NCBI RefSeq assembly: GCF_002575655.3
Contig: NC_053035.3
Location: forward strand, 87,569,322-87,633,321
Direction: 5' to 3'
Source: Aegilops tauschii subsp. strangulata
Taxonomy: Eukaryota; Streptophyta; Magnoliopsida; Poales; Poaceae
Length of the DNA stretch: 64,000 bases
Shown: positions 22,435 to 34,371 of the stretch, piece after piece
How the letters are laid out: every line of letters starts with the position of its first letter
Numbering within the stretch: position 1 is the first letter of the stretch
The notes under the pieces: model-generated
What the model saw: the letters and a program-made list of their open reading frames with translations, nothing else
Told to the model about the DNA's origin: nothing
Database searches by the model: none
Translations under genes and position numbers: made by a program

Positions 22435-25400
22435 ATGGCTAAACAAGTTTATGAGTGCAATTGGGCTCCTTCTCGAGTAACCGAGGAGCAATTAAACAAC
22501 CTTGTTAAGACGGGCGCCCTAGCCAAGAAAGATGTCATCCACTGGAGGGTCCCTGGCCCGGAAAATCCTCCTACACCCAAGGATGGAGAAGTAGTCGTGT
22601 TTTCTGATCATCTCGGATGAGGTTTTAGCCCTCCCGATTCAAAAAAAATTCGAGATGTGCTAGCCAATTTTCAGCTGCGCCCTCAAGACATCGGTCCCAA
22701 CTCTGTTACCAATATCTGCCACTTCCAAGTATTCTGTGAAGCTTATCTGCAAGAGGAACCTACAGTCGAACTGTTTAGGGATTTCTTTCATTTAAACCGT
22801 CGCACCGAGTTCTCAGATGGACCCAATACGGAACTGGGCGGAATGGCGGTTCAGAAGAGAAAAGAAGTCACTTTCCCCCATCCCCAAACTCCACAGTCAC
22901 CCCAAAGAGTGGAACCAAACTTGGTTTTACTGCATGGATACCTCTCCATCTGACGAAAACCCCCTGCCGGGTTACCGCCCTGAACGCCTGAGCAACACAC
23001 ACTCGTTTCCTCAGAGGCTGACAACAAGAGAACGGGCCAACTATGCTCCCCAACTTTCGAAGCTTAGAGCCTTCATGGCGAACGGTTTACATGAGTCGAT
23101 CTTGCTCGTTGCTGGATAAGCTGGAGCATTCTTCCCTTAAGCCAGCGCCCCGGTTTGATGTGTGAGTACACGGGGAGTTTGAAGGATGCTCAGCGCCACA
23201 TTGACATTCAGCTTACACATGACGAAGTCACTGAGGCTGTAAAGAAAATACTGAACGAACCGGAGGCCGTCTGTGCCCAAACCGGGCTACTCCCTTTCTG
23301 CACCTTCAATAAACCACCAGCTGTAAGAATCATATAATCCTTTGTATCTGAATTTGCTTCTGTCCAAATATTCTCTGAAAGTGTGATTATTTTTCTGACA
23401 GGGTGATGATCCGTTCTGGAACAAGAAACCATCACAAGATAAACCGGCAAAACTGCAAGACAAACCGGTCAAGCCAGTTCGTCCAAAGACCAAGGTTGTC
23501 AAGAAACCTTCCAAGAGAAGGACCACTGCATCCTCCGATCTACCAGCTGATGACAATGTGCGTAATCCGGAATCAGAGGTAGAACTTGACTCTCTTGGCT
23601 TATTTTTCATACATCTCATTGACAATGATTATTATCAGGACGACGCTGAAGGCAGTCACGCCGAGGACGTGGAGGTAACTATTCTTTCCTCCGATTCAGA
23701 TCTTCTACCAACATAAAAAATCCGTCAAGCAAACCAGGAAGTAAAATTTTCTCACGCTCTTGCTTATTTGGATCCAAACTTTCTTTTGAAGACGCAGCAG
23801 CACGAAGCTCGCCGTACAACCCGGCACAGCGGCCAGGTAGTTACCTCCGCCGGTTTACCGAACAGTCTGGTTCAGAAATGCCGATCAGAGGTCTCTTATC
23901 CCTTTGATACTTCATGCCCGGTTGTTTTCGCCAGCCTCTTAACCCGTCTGATTCAAATTATCAGGGTACTTCTCACTCATCCTCTGGCGAGTCTTCGGCC
24001 ACACAGCTTCCACCTCTCAAAACAGTTCCTGGGTGAGTTATGCACATGTCTTTATTCTTGATATGTTATCTTTTCATACTGTACTGATCCTTATGTCTTA
24101 TCTTTTCGCAGCACCAAGCCAAGACCCAGCAAGAAAGCTCGGTTGAACAAACCGGCTGATGAAAATGTAGCTGCTGAACCGGAAACAACTCCATATCTGG
24201 AAGGAACCGATGCTGACGCCATGCTTCATGATCCGCCGCTTCAAGACCATGATTTCCTTGCCGATCAAGTGCAAGTTGATATTACAAGTCATGCAGACCG
24301 GCCAACCAGCCCTGTCCGAACTGGTGATAAACCGATCAGTCCAACGAAGGACACTGATAAACCGCCAACTCCGGCAAGAGCTGCGGATGAACAAGATGAT
24401 GATGTTATGATTACTGGCACTGGCTACTCCACTCTAGGCAACCCTGTAGCTTTGTCAAAGCATACTGCCAAGGATGATCTCTCTGCTATCGGCAAAGGTA
24501 AATGGAATGCCGATTTATCAAGCTTCGCCAACCTCAATGTTCAAGATATTCACTCTGGCTTCTTGAACTGTCTGTATACCAGTCGTGACTATGAAGCTAG
24601 TTTGGTAAACTTGATGAAGGAGCGATATGAGGTAACTACTGTTTTTCTCCTTTGTCCAATTTCAGTTCTTCGGCTCGTAGTAGCTCCCAAGTGACGGTTT
24701 ATGTTACCAATCTAAACCGGGACTTTTGTCATAACTTAACCTTGCCTATTTAGCCTCCAGGGACCGGATTACCTTATTAAGATGAACCAGTTCCTTATAA
24801 TTTGCCATACTTCTCTTTCGCCGGTATAGTCCCCAAGGGCCGGTTTAACTTTATAAAGATGAACCGGGACTGTAGAAGAATTCCCATATCAACAACTTTT
24901 TGAGCAAACACACATTAGCCCCCAAGTACCAAGCTTAATACTTGTATTGTGTTTGGGACTTGTAAAAATTTCTGAGTAAACGCAAATATGCATTAGCCCC
25001 CAAGTACTAAGGGCATAACTTGTTATGTCCTTGGTGCTTCAAATATGTACTGTCAACTCATTATGTATCTGTCTCTTTACAGGCGGAGCTGAGCAAGAAG
25101 GAACTCCAAACCGCTGATCTGCAGGAGAACATCAAAACCCAGCAATCTGAAGCCTCCAAAGCGAAGGAAGAGTTGACCCGCACTCTAGGCGCTATGGAGA
25201 AACTGAAAGAGGGCTTCAACAAAGAGCGGGGGGATTGGGAGACTGAAAAAGCCACTTTGATAAAAGGGCTGAAAACGCAGAAGCCGCTCTTAAACCGGTG
25301 GTTGACGAGCTGACTGGTGTAAAGCGGCAAGTGCATGCTATGACCTCTGCTGTGTTTGGTAAGCATCCTTCCTTTATGCTTTCAACATATCCTCTCATGC

Positions 25401-26083
25401 ATTGCCGGTTTACTGATGTTTGTAATGATACAGGAACCCGCATTAGCCATCTGGGCTCAGATGTGCAGAAGAAGTTGAAGGCTGCCTACACGCTGATAGA
25501 GCAACTTTATACCGGCGCACAACGGATTATCTGCACCGCTTTGCACAATAAGCCACCCCCGACGTTGATCAAGGATACCTTAGACAGGCTATCTATGATG
25601 CCTGCCCGGATAGAAGAGCTGAAGAGGTCTACTGCAAGGGCTGGCGCTCTGACCGCGCTAACCCGGGCAAAAGCATGGGTGCCTGATCTTGATCCGACGG
25701 ACGTGGCTAAGGGCTACCCAAGCTTGAAAGAGGACGGATCAGAATTTTGCACTGAAGATCTCCGCACCATAAACCGGGAAGTACGTCCACTGGCTTGTCA
25801 ACTTGCTGAAGAAGTTGATCTTTCACGTTATCAGGCGAGTTATGATATCAACAACAAGCAGGTTGCTGCACCAGCTCTTGAAACTCAAAGCCTGATCCCT
25901 CCAATCCGTAAGCACACTTATGCCCCTGATATTGAACCGTCCACCCTTATAAGCGACGAAGCTGTGTTCCAAGCTTTAACTGGGATCGACTGGACAACTG
26001 TTGACTTCCAGCCGCTGGGTAGGGACGAAGAAGAAGAACCAGTGCAAGATGACCCGCAGCCGTCAGGTCAAGCTGCTCAGTGA
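22435..26083 (+). pseudogene. Antisense multi-exon gene of the Tat element, N-terminal 'putative gypsy type transposon' (Transposase_28-like) domain
   Basis: The protein starts MAKQVYECNWAPSRVTEEQL, then VIHWRVPGPENPPTPKDGEV, matching what I recall of PF04195. Exon 1 runs to 23322 (GT at 23323). Further exons by GT-AG signals: 23402-23578, 23639-23674, about 23793-23839, 23966-24030, 24112-24631, 25083-25360 and 25433-26083, ending in TGA. Middle exons are acidic and proline-rich; the 25083 exon is a Lys/Glu-rich coiled coil; the last exon is open for about 215 codons. Damage: TGA at 22618 (CGA-like site), a frameshift in the C-run near 22875, another near 23105, and one near 25262. Function unknown. 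It is transcribed, if at all, opposite to gag-pol. Intron borders in the middle are less sure than at the ends. Confidence 0.72.
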
Positions 26084-26768
26084 TCATAACCCGGTGGCCG
26101 GTTTATCCTTCCATACTGCAATGTTTATTGAGAAACAATTATTCCTTTGAGTACTGAAACGCCTTGTAATAGGCTAGTTAAAACAGTTGGTCTGTTATGC
26201 CTTCGTGCATATTTATCTGCAACTGATGCGTGTTAATCCGCCATGCTTTGAGATATGATGTTCATAATCCATAGCTTTTTATTCCAATTGTTCCTGCAGA
26301 TAAAAAGCTTAAAATGCCCTGGCGGTTTACCACCGGGCGGGTCATGATACCCAACTATATAAATGACCAAGTTTTATAACCAAGGTTGTAAAAGATAACC
26401 AAGTATGGAAATATATGATACCTGCAACCTTTAGGCATAGTGTTGACTGACCAACCTTGTAATGAAGGTAATAACCTTAATCCGGAGTAAAAACATCTCC
26501 TGCTATATAATGCTGGTTTACAAAAAAAACCGTTCCGGGTTGTAAAAAACACCGGCTTATTCCATACTGGTGACTATGAGTCAAAACCAGACCGGGCTGA
26601 TAGTCTCCGGATTATAACTTGGTCATGTACTGACAACTTGTAGTTGACAGCCCAACCGGGTTGATAAACACTGGTTCGAAAACATCACAAATCTTAGCAA
26701 AAGAAAAAGAAACTTGGCAAAAGGCAAATAAAACCATTGTAGTCGAGGCTTTTCATGGGCTGCCAGGC
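26084..26768. other. 3' flank of the antisense gene
   Basis: AT-rich, no supported reading frame, with several aaccgg/ccggtt words. Probably the 3' untranslated part of the antisense gene and spacer toward the tandem repeats. Confidence 0.4.
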
Positions 26769-27150
26769 CCCAAATTTGATCAAGAGGTGTTGCTATGGTT
26801 CGGGTTCGACCAAGCCCCCAAATGATGCTATGGCATTACGCCGATCAAAAGGCATTGCTATGGTTCGGGTTCGACCAAGCCCCCAAGTGATTCTGTGGCT
26901 TTACGCCGATCAAGAGGCGTAGTCATGGTTCGGGTTCGACCATGCTCCCAAGTGATGTTGTGGCATTACGCCGATCAAGAGGCATGGCTATGGTTCGGAT
27001 ACGACCAAGCCCCCAAGTGATTCTGTGGCTTTACGCCGATCAAGAGGCGTAGTCATGGTTCGGGTTCGACCATGCTCCCAAGTGATGCTATGGCATTACG
27101 CCGATCAAGAGGCGTGGCTATGGTTCGGATGCGACCAAGCCCCCAAATGA
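26769..27150 (+). repeat. 65-bp tandem repeat array, about six units
   Basis: The word ggttcggg/ggttcgga recurs at 26797, 26862, 26927, 26992, 27057 and 27122, exactly 65 bp apart. Each unit holds a gatcaagaggc segment, a tatggttcgg segment, a gaccaagcccccaa segment and a ttacgcc segment. Neighbouring units alternate in type (gctatgg with accaagcc; gtcatgg with accatgct), so a 130-bp higher-order unit is visible. It lies between the converging 3' ends of pol and the antisense gene. Confidence 0.92.
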
Positions 27151-27331
27151 TCTGATATCAAGCTTTAAGAAGCTAAATCAAGGGGTAAACCGGACACCGC
27201 TTTGTAAGCTCCATGTAACCACACGTGATGTAAGAAAACAACAGATACCCCGCTTTAGCCGAGGTTCCGGTTTATTATATTGATCATAATATATACAATG
27301 TCATAATATGTACATAAGCAGAGCCTGTAGC

Positions 27332-30300
27332 TCAAGTATAGTAGGGCCGAAGATGAGCAATATTCCACGGCCGGTTTGTCTCCTCCTCCGATTTACGTGA
27401 GTCTTTGCGCTCTCGAACATTGATTAGGTAGGACGACCCATTGTGCAAATCCTTGCTGACCACAAAAGGCCCTTCCCAAGGGGGGGATAGCTTGTGCATA
27501 TCCGTCTGATCCTGGATGAGTCGAAGCACCAAATCTCCTTCTTGAAAGGTTCTGGTTCTAACCCGGCGGCTATGATAACGACGCAGATCTTGCTGATAAA
27601 TCGCCGAACGGGCTGCTGCCATGTCACGCTCCTCATCTAACAGGTCAAGAGCTTCCTGCCGTGCCTTCTCGTTATCCGCTTCAACATATGCCGCTACACA
27701 AGGCGAGTCATGACGGAAGTCACTAGGAAGAACCGCTTCCGCTCCATAAACCATGAAGAACGGTGTGTAGCCTGTTGATCTGTTGGGTGTGGTATTGATG
27801 CTCCATAATACTGAAGGTAACTCCTCAACCCAACAACCCGGCGTTCGTTGCAAAGGAACCATAAGCCGGGGTTTGATGCCTCTCAAGATCTCTTGATTGG
27901 CCCTCTCCGCTTGACCATTGGACTGGGGGTGAGCCACTGATGACACGTCAAGCCGGATGTGCTCACGTTGACAGAACTCCTTCATGGCACCCTTTGACAG
28001 ATTGGTACCATTGTCTGTTATAATGCTGTGTGGAAAGCCAAACCGGAAGATCACCTTTTTGATGAATTGAACTGCCGTGGCTGCATCACACTTACTAACT
28101 GGCTCTGCCTCCACCCATTTTGTGAACTTATCAACTGCCACCAAAAGGTGGGTCTTCTTGTCCTTGGACCTCTTGAAAGGCCCAACCATATCCAGCCCCC
28201 AAGTTGCAAACGGCCAGGTGATTGGAATCATCCTCAATTCTTGAGCTGGTACATGAACACGCCGTGAGAATTTTTGACAGCCATCACATCTTTTAACCAA
28301 GTCCTCGGCATCAGCATGAGCTGTCAACCAATAAAAACCGTGACGAAACGCCTTGGCCACCAAAGATTTTGAACCGGCGTGGTGCCCACAATCTCCTTCG
28401 TGGATCTCACGCAAAATTTCACGGCCTTCCTCAGGAGATACACAGCGTTGAAACACCCCTGTCACACTGCAATGATGTAACTCTCCATTGATAATAGTCA
28501 TGGACTTGGACCGCCGGGTTATCTGTCTGGCCAAAGTTTCATCCTCTGGTAACTCGCCCCGGTTTATATACGCCAGATATGGAACCGTCCAATCCGGGAT
28601 AATACGTAGAGCTGCCACCAACTGAGCCTCCGGATCCGGAATAGCCAAATCCTCTTCACCATGGAGCTTGACGGACGGATTATGCAAAACGTCCAGGAAA
28701 ACATTAGGTGGAACCGGTTTACGTTGGGAACCCATGCGGCTTAAAGCGTCTGTCGCTTCATTCTTCCGCCGGTCCACATGATCCACCTGATAACCTTTGA
28801 AGTGACCTGCAACAATATCCACCTCACGACGATATGCTGCCATCAGTGGGTCCTTGGAATCCCAAGTGCCAGACACTTGTTGAGCCACCAGATCCGAGTC
28901 ACCGAAGCATTTAACTCGGCTGAGATTCATCTCCTTAGCCATCCGTAGACCATGGAGTAAGGCCTCATATTCAGCTGCATTATTAGTGCAAGGGAACATC
29001 AAACGGAGAACATAACAAAACTTATCACCTCGTGGGGAAGTTAACACGACTCCAGCCCCCGAGCCCTCCAATTGCCTGGACCCATCAAAATGAACAGTCC
29101 AATAAGTGTGATCCGGCTTCTCTTCTGGCGCTTGTAATTCTGTCCAATCATTGATGAAATCCACAAGTGCCTGAGATTTGATTGCCGTTCGGGGTATGTA
29201 TTTCAACCCGTGAGGCCCAAGCTCGATAGCCCATTTAGCAATTCGACCAGTTGCCTCCTTATTCTGGATTATATCCCCCAAAGGAGCAGAGCTGACCACC
29301 GTGATGGGATGACCTTGGAAATACTGCTTAAGCTTCCGGCTTGCCATGAAAACCCCATACACCAATTTTTGCCAATGCGGGTACCTCTGCTTGGATTCAA
29401 TGAGTACCTCACTAATATAGTAAACCGGCCGCTGAACCGGATATTCCTTTCCTGCCTCCTTGCGCTCCACCACAATAGCCACACTAACAGCCCGGGCGTT
29501 AGCTGCCACATATAGCAGCAACGGTTCTTTATCAACCGGAGCAGCGAGAATTGGCGGATTAGCTAGCTGCCGCTTTAAGTCCTCAAATGCTTCATTAGCG
29601 GCGTCACTCCAGACGAAGTTATCCGTTTTCTTCAACATGTGATACAAAGGAATGGCCTTCTCATCAAGACGACTGACAAACAGGCTCAACGCGGCAATCC
29701 GGCCTGCCAGGCGTTGAACATCATTGATACACTTTGGTTTAGCAAGGGAGGTGATGGCCTTGATCTTTTCCGGATTAGCTTCAATGCCCCTATTAGACAC
29801 CAAAAAACCCAAGAGCTTGCCTGCAGGTACACCAAAGACGCACTTGGCCGGATTAAGCATCATTTTATAAACCCGCAGGTTATCAAAGGTCTCCTTCAAG
29901 TCATCAATCAATGTCTCCTTTTTCCTTGATTTCACCACAATATCATCCACATAGGCATGAATATTGCGGCCGATCTGTTTATGAAGACAATTCTGCACAC
30001 ACCGTTGATAAGTTGCATGTGCACTCTTGAGCCCAAAGGGCATGGACACATAGCAGAAGGCTCCAAAGGGAGTTATGAAGGCCGTCTTCTCCTGGTCCTT
30101 AACTGCCATCTTGATCTGATGATAACCAGAATATGCATCCAAAAAACTTAACCGCTCACAACCCGCCGTAGCATCAATAATCTGATCAATACGGGGGAGG
30201 GCAAAAGTATCCGCCGGACAAGCTTTGTTGAGACCTGTGTAATCCACACACATACGCCAAGTGCCATTCTTCTTGAGGACCAACACCGGATTAGCCAACC

Positions 30301-31140
30301 ACTCAGGATGGAATACTTCAACGATAAATCCAGCCGCCAAGAGCCTGGCTACTTCTTCTCCAATAGCTTTGCGTCTTTTTTCATTGAACCGGCGGAGAAA
30401 CTGCTTGACCGGTTTATACTTAGGATCAACATTGAGGGTGTGCTCAGCGAGTTCTCTCGGTACACCAGGCATGTCAGAAGGCTTCCATGCAAAGATGTCC
30501 CGATTCTCATGGATGAACTCGATGAGCGCGCTTTCCTATTTCGGATCCAAGTTAGCGATGATGCTAAACTGCTTGGACGAATCGCCCGGCACGAAGTCAA
30601 CAAGTTTAGTCTCATCAGCCAATTTAAACTTCAGGGCCGGATCATGCTCCATAGTTGGTTTCTTCAACGAAGTCATATCTGCCGAATCAACATTGTCTTT
30701 GTAAAACTTCAACTCCTCTGTTGCACAAACCGACTCAGCATAAGCCGCATCATCTTCCTCACACTCCAGAGCAATCTTGCGGCTTCCATGCATGGTTATA
30801 GTTCCCTTGTGACCCGACATCTTGAGCTGTAGATAGACATAACAAGGCCGTGCCATAAACTTGGCATAAGCTGGCCATCCAAATAGGGCATGATACAGGC
30901 TTCTGATTTTCACCACTTCAAAGGTCAAGGTTTCTGATCTTGAGTCATGCTCATCTCCAAAAGCCACCTCCAGGGCTATCTTACCAACAGGATATGCCGA
31001 CTTACCAGGCACCACACCATGGAACACCGTATTGGATGGTTTAAGATTTTTATCTGTTAGCCCCATGCGACGGAAAGTTTCATAATAAAGGATACTGATA
31101 CTACTCCATCCATCCATGAGTACCTTAGTGAACTTATAAC
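27332..31140 (-). pseudogene. Tat pol: protease, reverse transcriptase, two RNase H domains, integrase
   Basis: Protease region begins near 31140 with LMDGWSSISILYYETF, where the usual DGGS reads DGWS, so a catalytic-loop glycine is changed. A TAG at 30536-30538 interrupts one constant frame; from 30535 to 27332 the frame is open. RT: WRMCVDYTGLNKACPADTF, LDAYSGYHQIK and catalytic YVDDIVVKS (near 29953). A gypsy RNase H follows, then a second, archaeal-type RNase H (VHFDGSRQLEGSGAG; NNAAEYEALLHGLR), typical of Tat. Integrase has its HHCC finger (CGHHAGS; CDGCQKF) and DDE residues (GLDMVGPF; TDNGTNLS; NGQAERANQE). The RT-to-integrase part looks enzymatically complete. Confidence 0.92.
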
Positions 31141-33838
31141 TCCCATCTGAGGTGCCACCACCAGAGCCAGATGACCCGGATTGTCAATCCGGGGTGGATG
31201 ATCGTCTCTACTCCACACAATGGGCTGCTCGGACCAGCGCAAATAACGGGGCACCGCCGGTTCAATGGCATTCACCATCCTTTTATGAAGCTTCTGATCG
31301 CGCTTGTCCAAGCTAGTGCTGAAGACATGATACTGTCCGCTATTCAACTGCTTCGGGTTACTCTGGTAACCCGACTGCTGCTGCTGCTGACTGCCCTGAT
31401 GATTATAGCCACCTTGATTACCCTGATTACTTTGATTGTTATGTCCACCCTGATTGCCATGGAATCCTGAACCAGAATTTCCTCCGCCTGAACCGCCTCC
31501 TGATCCATGATCATACCGGAAAGAGTCAGAATTTTTGAACTCTTGCATGATATAACAATCTTTCCAGAGGTGTGTAGATGGTTCCTCCTTCGTCCCATGC
31601 TTTGGACAGGGCTGGTTCAACAGATACGACAATCGGTCTGGATTAGGATTCGACATTCCATTCCGCCGGGGCGGTTTACCCTTACGTCGCTGGCCCTTGT
31701 CGTGCGTATTAGTGTTAGCCACAAAATCTAAACCATGGTCCGCTTTACACTTGCCGCCGTTTCCATGACCCGCCGGGTTGTGGTGCTGCCCCTTGGTGTT
31801 GCCGCTCTTCTTTCCCTTCCCTGTCTTGTCATCATCAGACTCGGGATCCTTGGTACTATCAGAGTCGGCATACTTCACCAGTGCAGCCATAAGGGTTCCC
31901 ATGTCATTACAATGACGTTTGAGCCGTCCCAACTTCAACTTCAAGGGCTGAAATCGGCAATTGCCTTCCAATGTTAAAATTGCGGTGTCAGCGTTGATGC
32001 GGTATGATGAATGCAAAATCTCCGAAACCCGGCGCACCCAATGGGCTGTTGACTCTCCTTCCTCCTGGACACAGGCAGCTAAGTCCACAATTGACATGGG
32101 CTGCTTGCATGTATCCTTGAAATTCTGAACAAACCGGGCTCTCAACTCAGCCCATGACCTGATAGAATTAGCCGGTACACTCTTTAGCCAAGTGCGGGCC
32201 GTTCCTTCTAGCATCATGGTGAAGTACTTCGCACATGCCGCATCATCCACGTCCAGCATCTCCATGGCCATATCATAGCTTTCAACCCATGTTTCAGGGG
32301 ATAAATCAGCGGTGTAATTCGGCACCTTGCGCGGGCCCTTGAAATCTTTGGGCAGGCGCACATTGCGCAATGCCGGGACAAGACATGGCACTCCCAAGGA
32401 ACTAGAGGTAACTCCTGGTTCCACCGATGTGGTTGGACGAACCGGAGTGAGCTGACAGGCCTCGTGCTGCACTGCTAACTCGGCCTCTCTGCTTGCCCGA
32501 GCCCGGTTCACCACATCCTGACCATCACCGGCACCACCCGCCGGGTTATGGCCACGGGGCGGATCACGGTTCCGCGCATTGCTTGACACTGCCGGTTCAT
32601 CCATACGCCTGCTGTAACTCCGGCTTGGACGGTGAGTGGAATGAATCTGATCACGACTATACGAATAAGCCTCCTGTTGAATCAGGGCTGTCTGAAGAAG
32701 CTCCTTAACCCGACGCGTCTCGACCGCTGCTGGAGAATCGCCTTCGATCGGGATGGCCACCAGCCGTGAAGCGGCAGCGACAATGTTGTCCATTGGGTTA
32801 GAATAATGACCCGGTGGTGTGGGGACATGAGGTACCACAACGTTGTTTTGATGAGGCGGATCCACCAAACGTGGCTGAACTAGCGCCCCTGCCCCGGGTG
32901 CCTCTGCCCGGTTTACCACCGGCGGATTACTGGTTCCTGCCCCTGGGGTGTTAAAGAGATTTCATCGTAAACCGGCGGCAGGCGAGATTGATGCCTCCTC
33001 TTCAGGACTTCGTTTGACGCACTCTGATCCAGCATAATCCGGTAAGCTTGTGCATCCAAAGCGGCCCGCTCCGCGGCTATCCTGGTATCCTCAGCTGCTA
33101 AGTCGGCTTTTGCCTGGGTGATCTGATCTTTCACTTTCGCAACTTCCGCATCGTGTGCATCCTGATCCGCCGGGTTAACCTCCGCCATCAGCATTGCCAA
33201 CACATCAAACAAATCAGATAGAACCTGAGCTGGCGGTCGCACAGGGCCTCCTGCCCCAGCCGCTGCCGCCACTGCTGACCCGGAAATCATCGCCGCTGCG
33301 GTTGAAGAGTGGAGCGCTGGTTGCGTGCCGGCCATGAAGATCGCCACCCGGTTTGGCAGATCGAAGGGGTCCAGAATACTGTCGCCCTCGGAACAGCCCC
33401 CAATCCGGCCATCTTGTAACTGATATAACGACTCGGTCTCTCCAGTCAATGACTCGTCGCCGGAATAAACGACGGTCTCACCACCAGATTCCGATCTATC
33501 CTCAGATTCACCTCCATGGATAACTCCCACGAAGGCACGCTTCATGACAGGCTTGACCCGGGCGGATCTCGCACGCTGAGCCGTTTCGACGAGGTTGGCG
33601 CAGATGTCCGGCTCAGGGCCCGGTTCACCGATCTTGCCAATGAAAACATGTATGCCACCAAAGGGGACCCGGTACCCGTACTCGATTGAGCCGGCCTCGG
33701 GACCCCAGCCTGCATCGTCGATGTAGAGCTTGCCGCGATGACTCTTGGTCATCCGGCCCACAGCGTAACCCTTGAGTCCTTCGAAGCTGCCCTCCAAGAA
33801 CTTGAAACCATCGTGCGATAGCCCCACGGTGGGCGCCA
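31141..33838 (-). pseudogene. Tat gag with leader-coded N-terminal extension
   Basis: Two frames join near 32920-32950 and again shift near 31140. The frame is already open at the primer binding site; it has no early ATG in a good context. Likely starts are the Met codons of MTKSHRGK or MAGTQPALHSS. The main capsid-like part lies in 32919-31900 (KDFKGPRKVPNYTADLSPET; ARTWLKSVPANSIRSWAELR; FVQNFKDTC). The C-terminal part has a CPKH...CYIM-type metal-binding motif near 31580 and a Gly/Asn/Gln-rich segment (about 31330-31500). Gag would assemble the particle. Confidence 0.85.
33821..33838 (-). other. Primer binding site of the Tat element, tRNA-Lys(CUU) type
   Basis: Minus-strand TGGCGCCCACCGTGGGGC, two bases inside the right LTR. 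It is complementary to the 3' end of plant tRNA-Lys(CUU) as I recall it. It fixes the element's orientation. Confidence 0.88.
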
Positions 33839-33840
33839 AC

Positions 33841-34366
33841 TGTCATGGTTTTGTCACGACAGATGTCCTAGAGAAAGGACTTAGTCATGGAGCCATCGCT
33901 ACGGGTTAGCTTAAAGGGGTTAAAGCGGACATGGGACGCAAGAGATTTTTATACTAGTTCGGCCCCTTACGATGAAGGTAAAAGCCTACGTCTAGTTGTG
34001 ATGGAATTGATGGGGTTTCGATGACCAGGGAGCGAATACGCTTTGCCTGAGTCTCGAGTTGTTGTCTGTTGTCCCTGAACCGCCGCCGGGCCGTCCCCTT
34101 ATATACATGGGTTGACGCCCGTCGGTTTACAGACTCCGAGGCCGGCTCATAATCGTGTCCGGCTCGGTCTCTGCTACGCATATCTTACAATACAAGTTTA
34201 CATCTCAATGCCGGTTTGTGTCTACATGACTTAAACCGGCTTTGGGCCCTGGGCCTTCATGAAGCGTCACCGTCTGTCTTCATGGGCTTCAGATACAAAT
34301 GAACTACTTATGAAGTTAACCCGGCCTCTCCTGGTCGGTTTACGCCCAGTGGTAATATCCCCAACA
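33841..34366 (-). repeat. 5' LTR of the Tat element (right copy)
   Basis: 526 bp, partner of 20959-21485; TATA motif complement at about 34097-34106. Target duplication ggcgt follows at 34367-34371. Confidence 0.93.
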
Positions 34367-34371
34367 GGCGT

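Larger units (their letters stand above)
20959..34366 (-). mobile_element. Tat-lineage Ty3-gypsy retrotransposon in minus orientation, with an antisense extra gene
   Basis: LTRs of 527 and 526 bp (minus-strand reading TGTTGGGGATATT...GTGACA-type ends), target duplication ggcgt at 20954-20958 and 34367-34371 inside the Sirevirus RT. Gag and pol are on the minus strand, so the element's 5' LTR is the right one. Domain order RT-RNase H-integrase is gypsy; a second RNase H domain and a tRNA-Lys primer site fit the Tat lineage. Between pol and its 3' LTR lies a gene in the opposite direction. The LTRs differ at about 12 sites (2.3% by hand), suggesting insertion within roughly the last million years. 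Confidence 0.93.

Noticed and set aside
26769..27150. Regular repeats that might suggest a CRISPR array
   Set aside because: Units are contiguous 65-bp tandem copies without unique spacers, in a plant retrotransposon.
27424..30832. Several plus-strand open frames (for example 28028-28267, 29639-29929, 30308-30832) opposite the Tat pol
   Set aside because: They are shadows of the minus-strand pol frame, with no domain or splice structure of their own.
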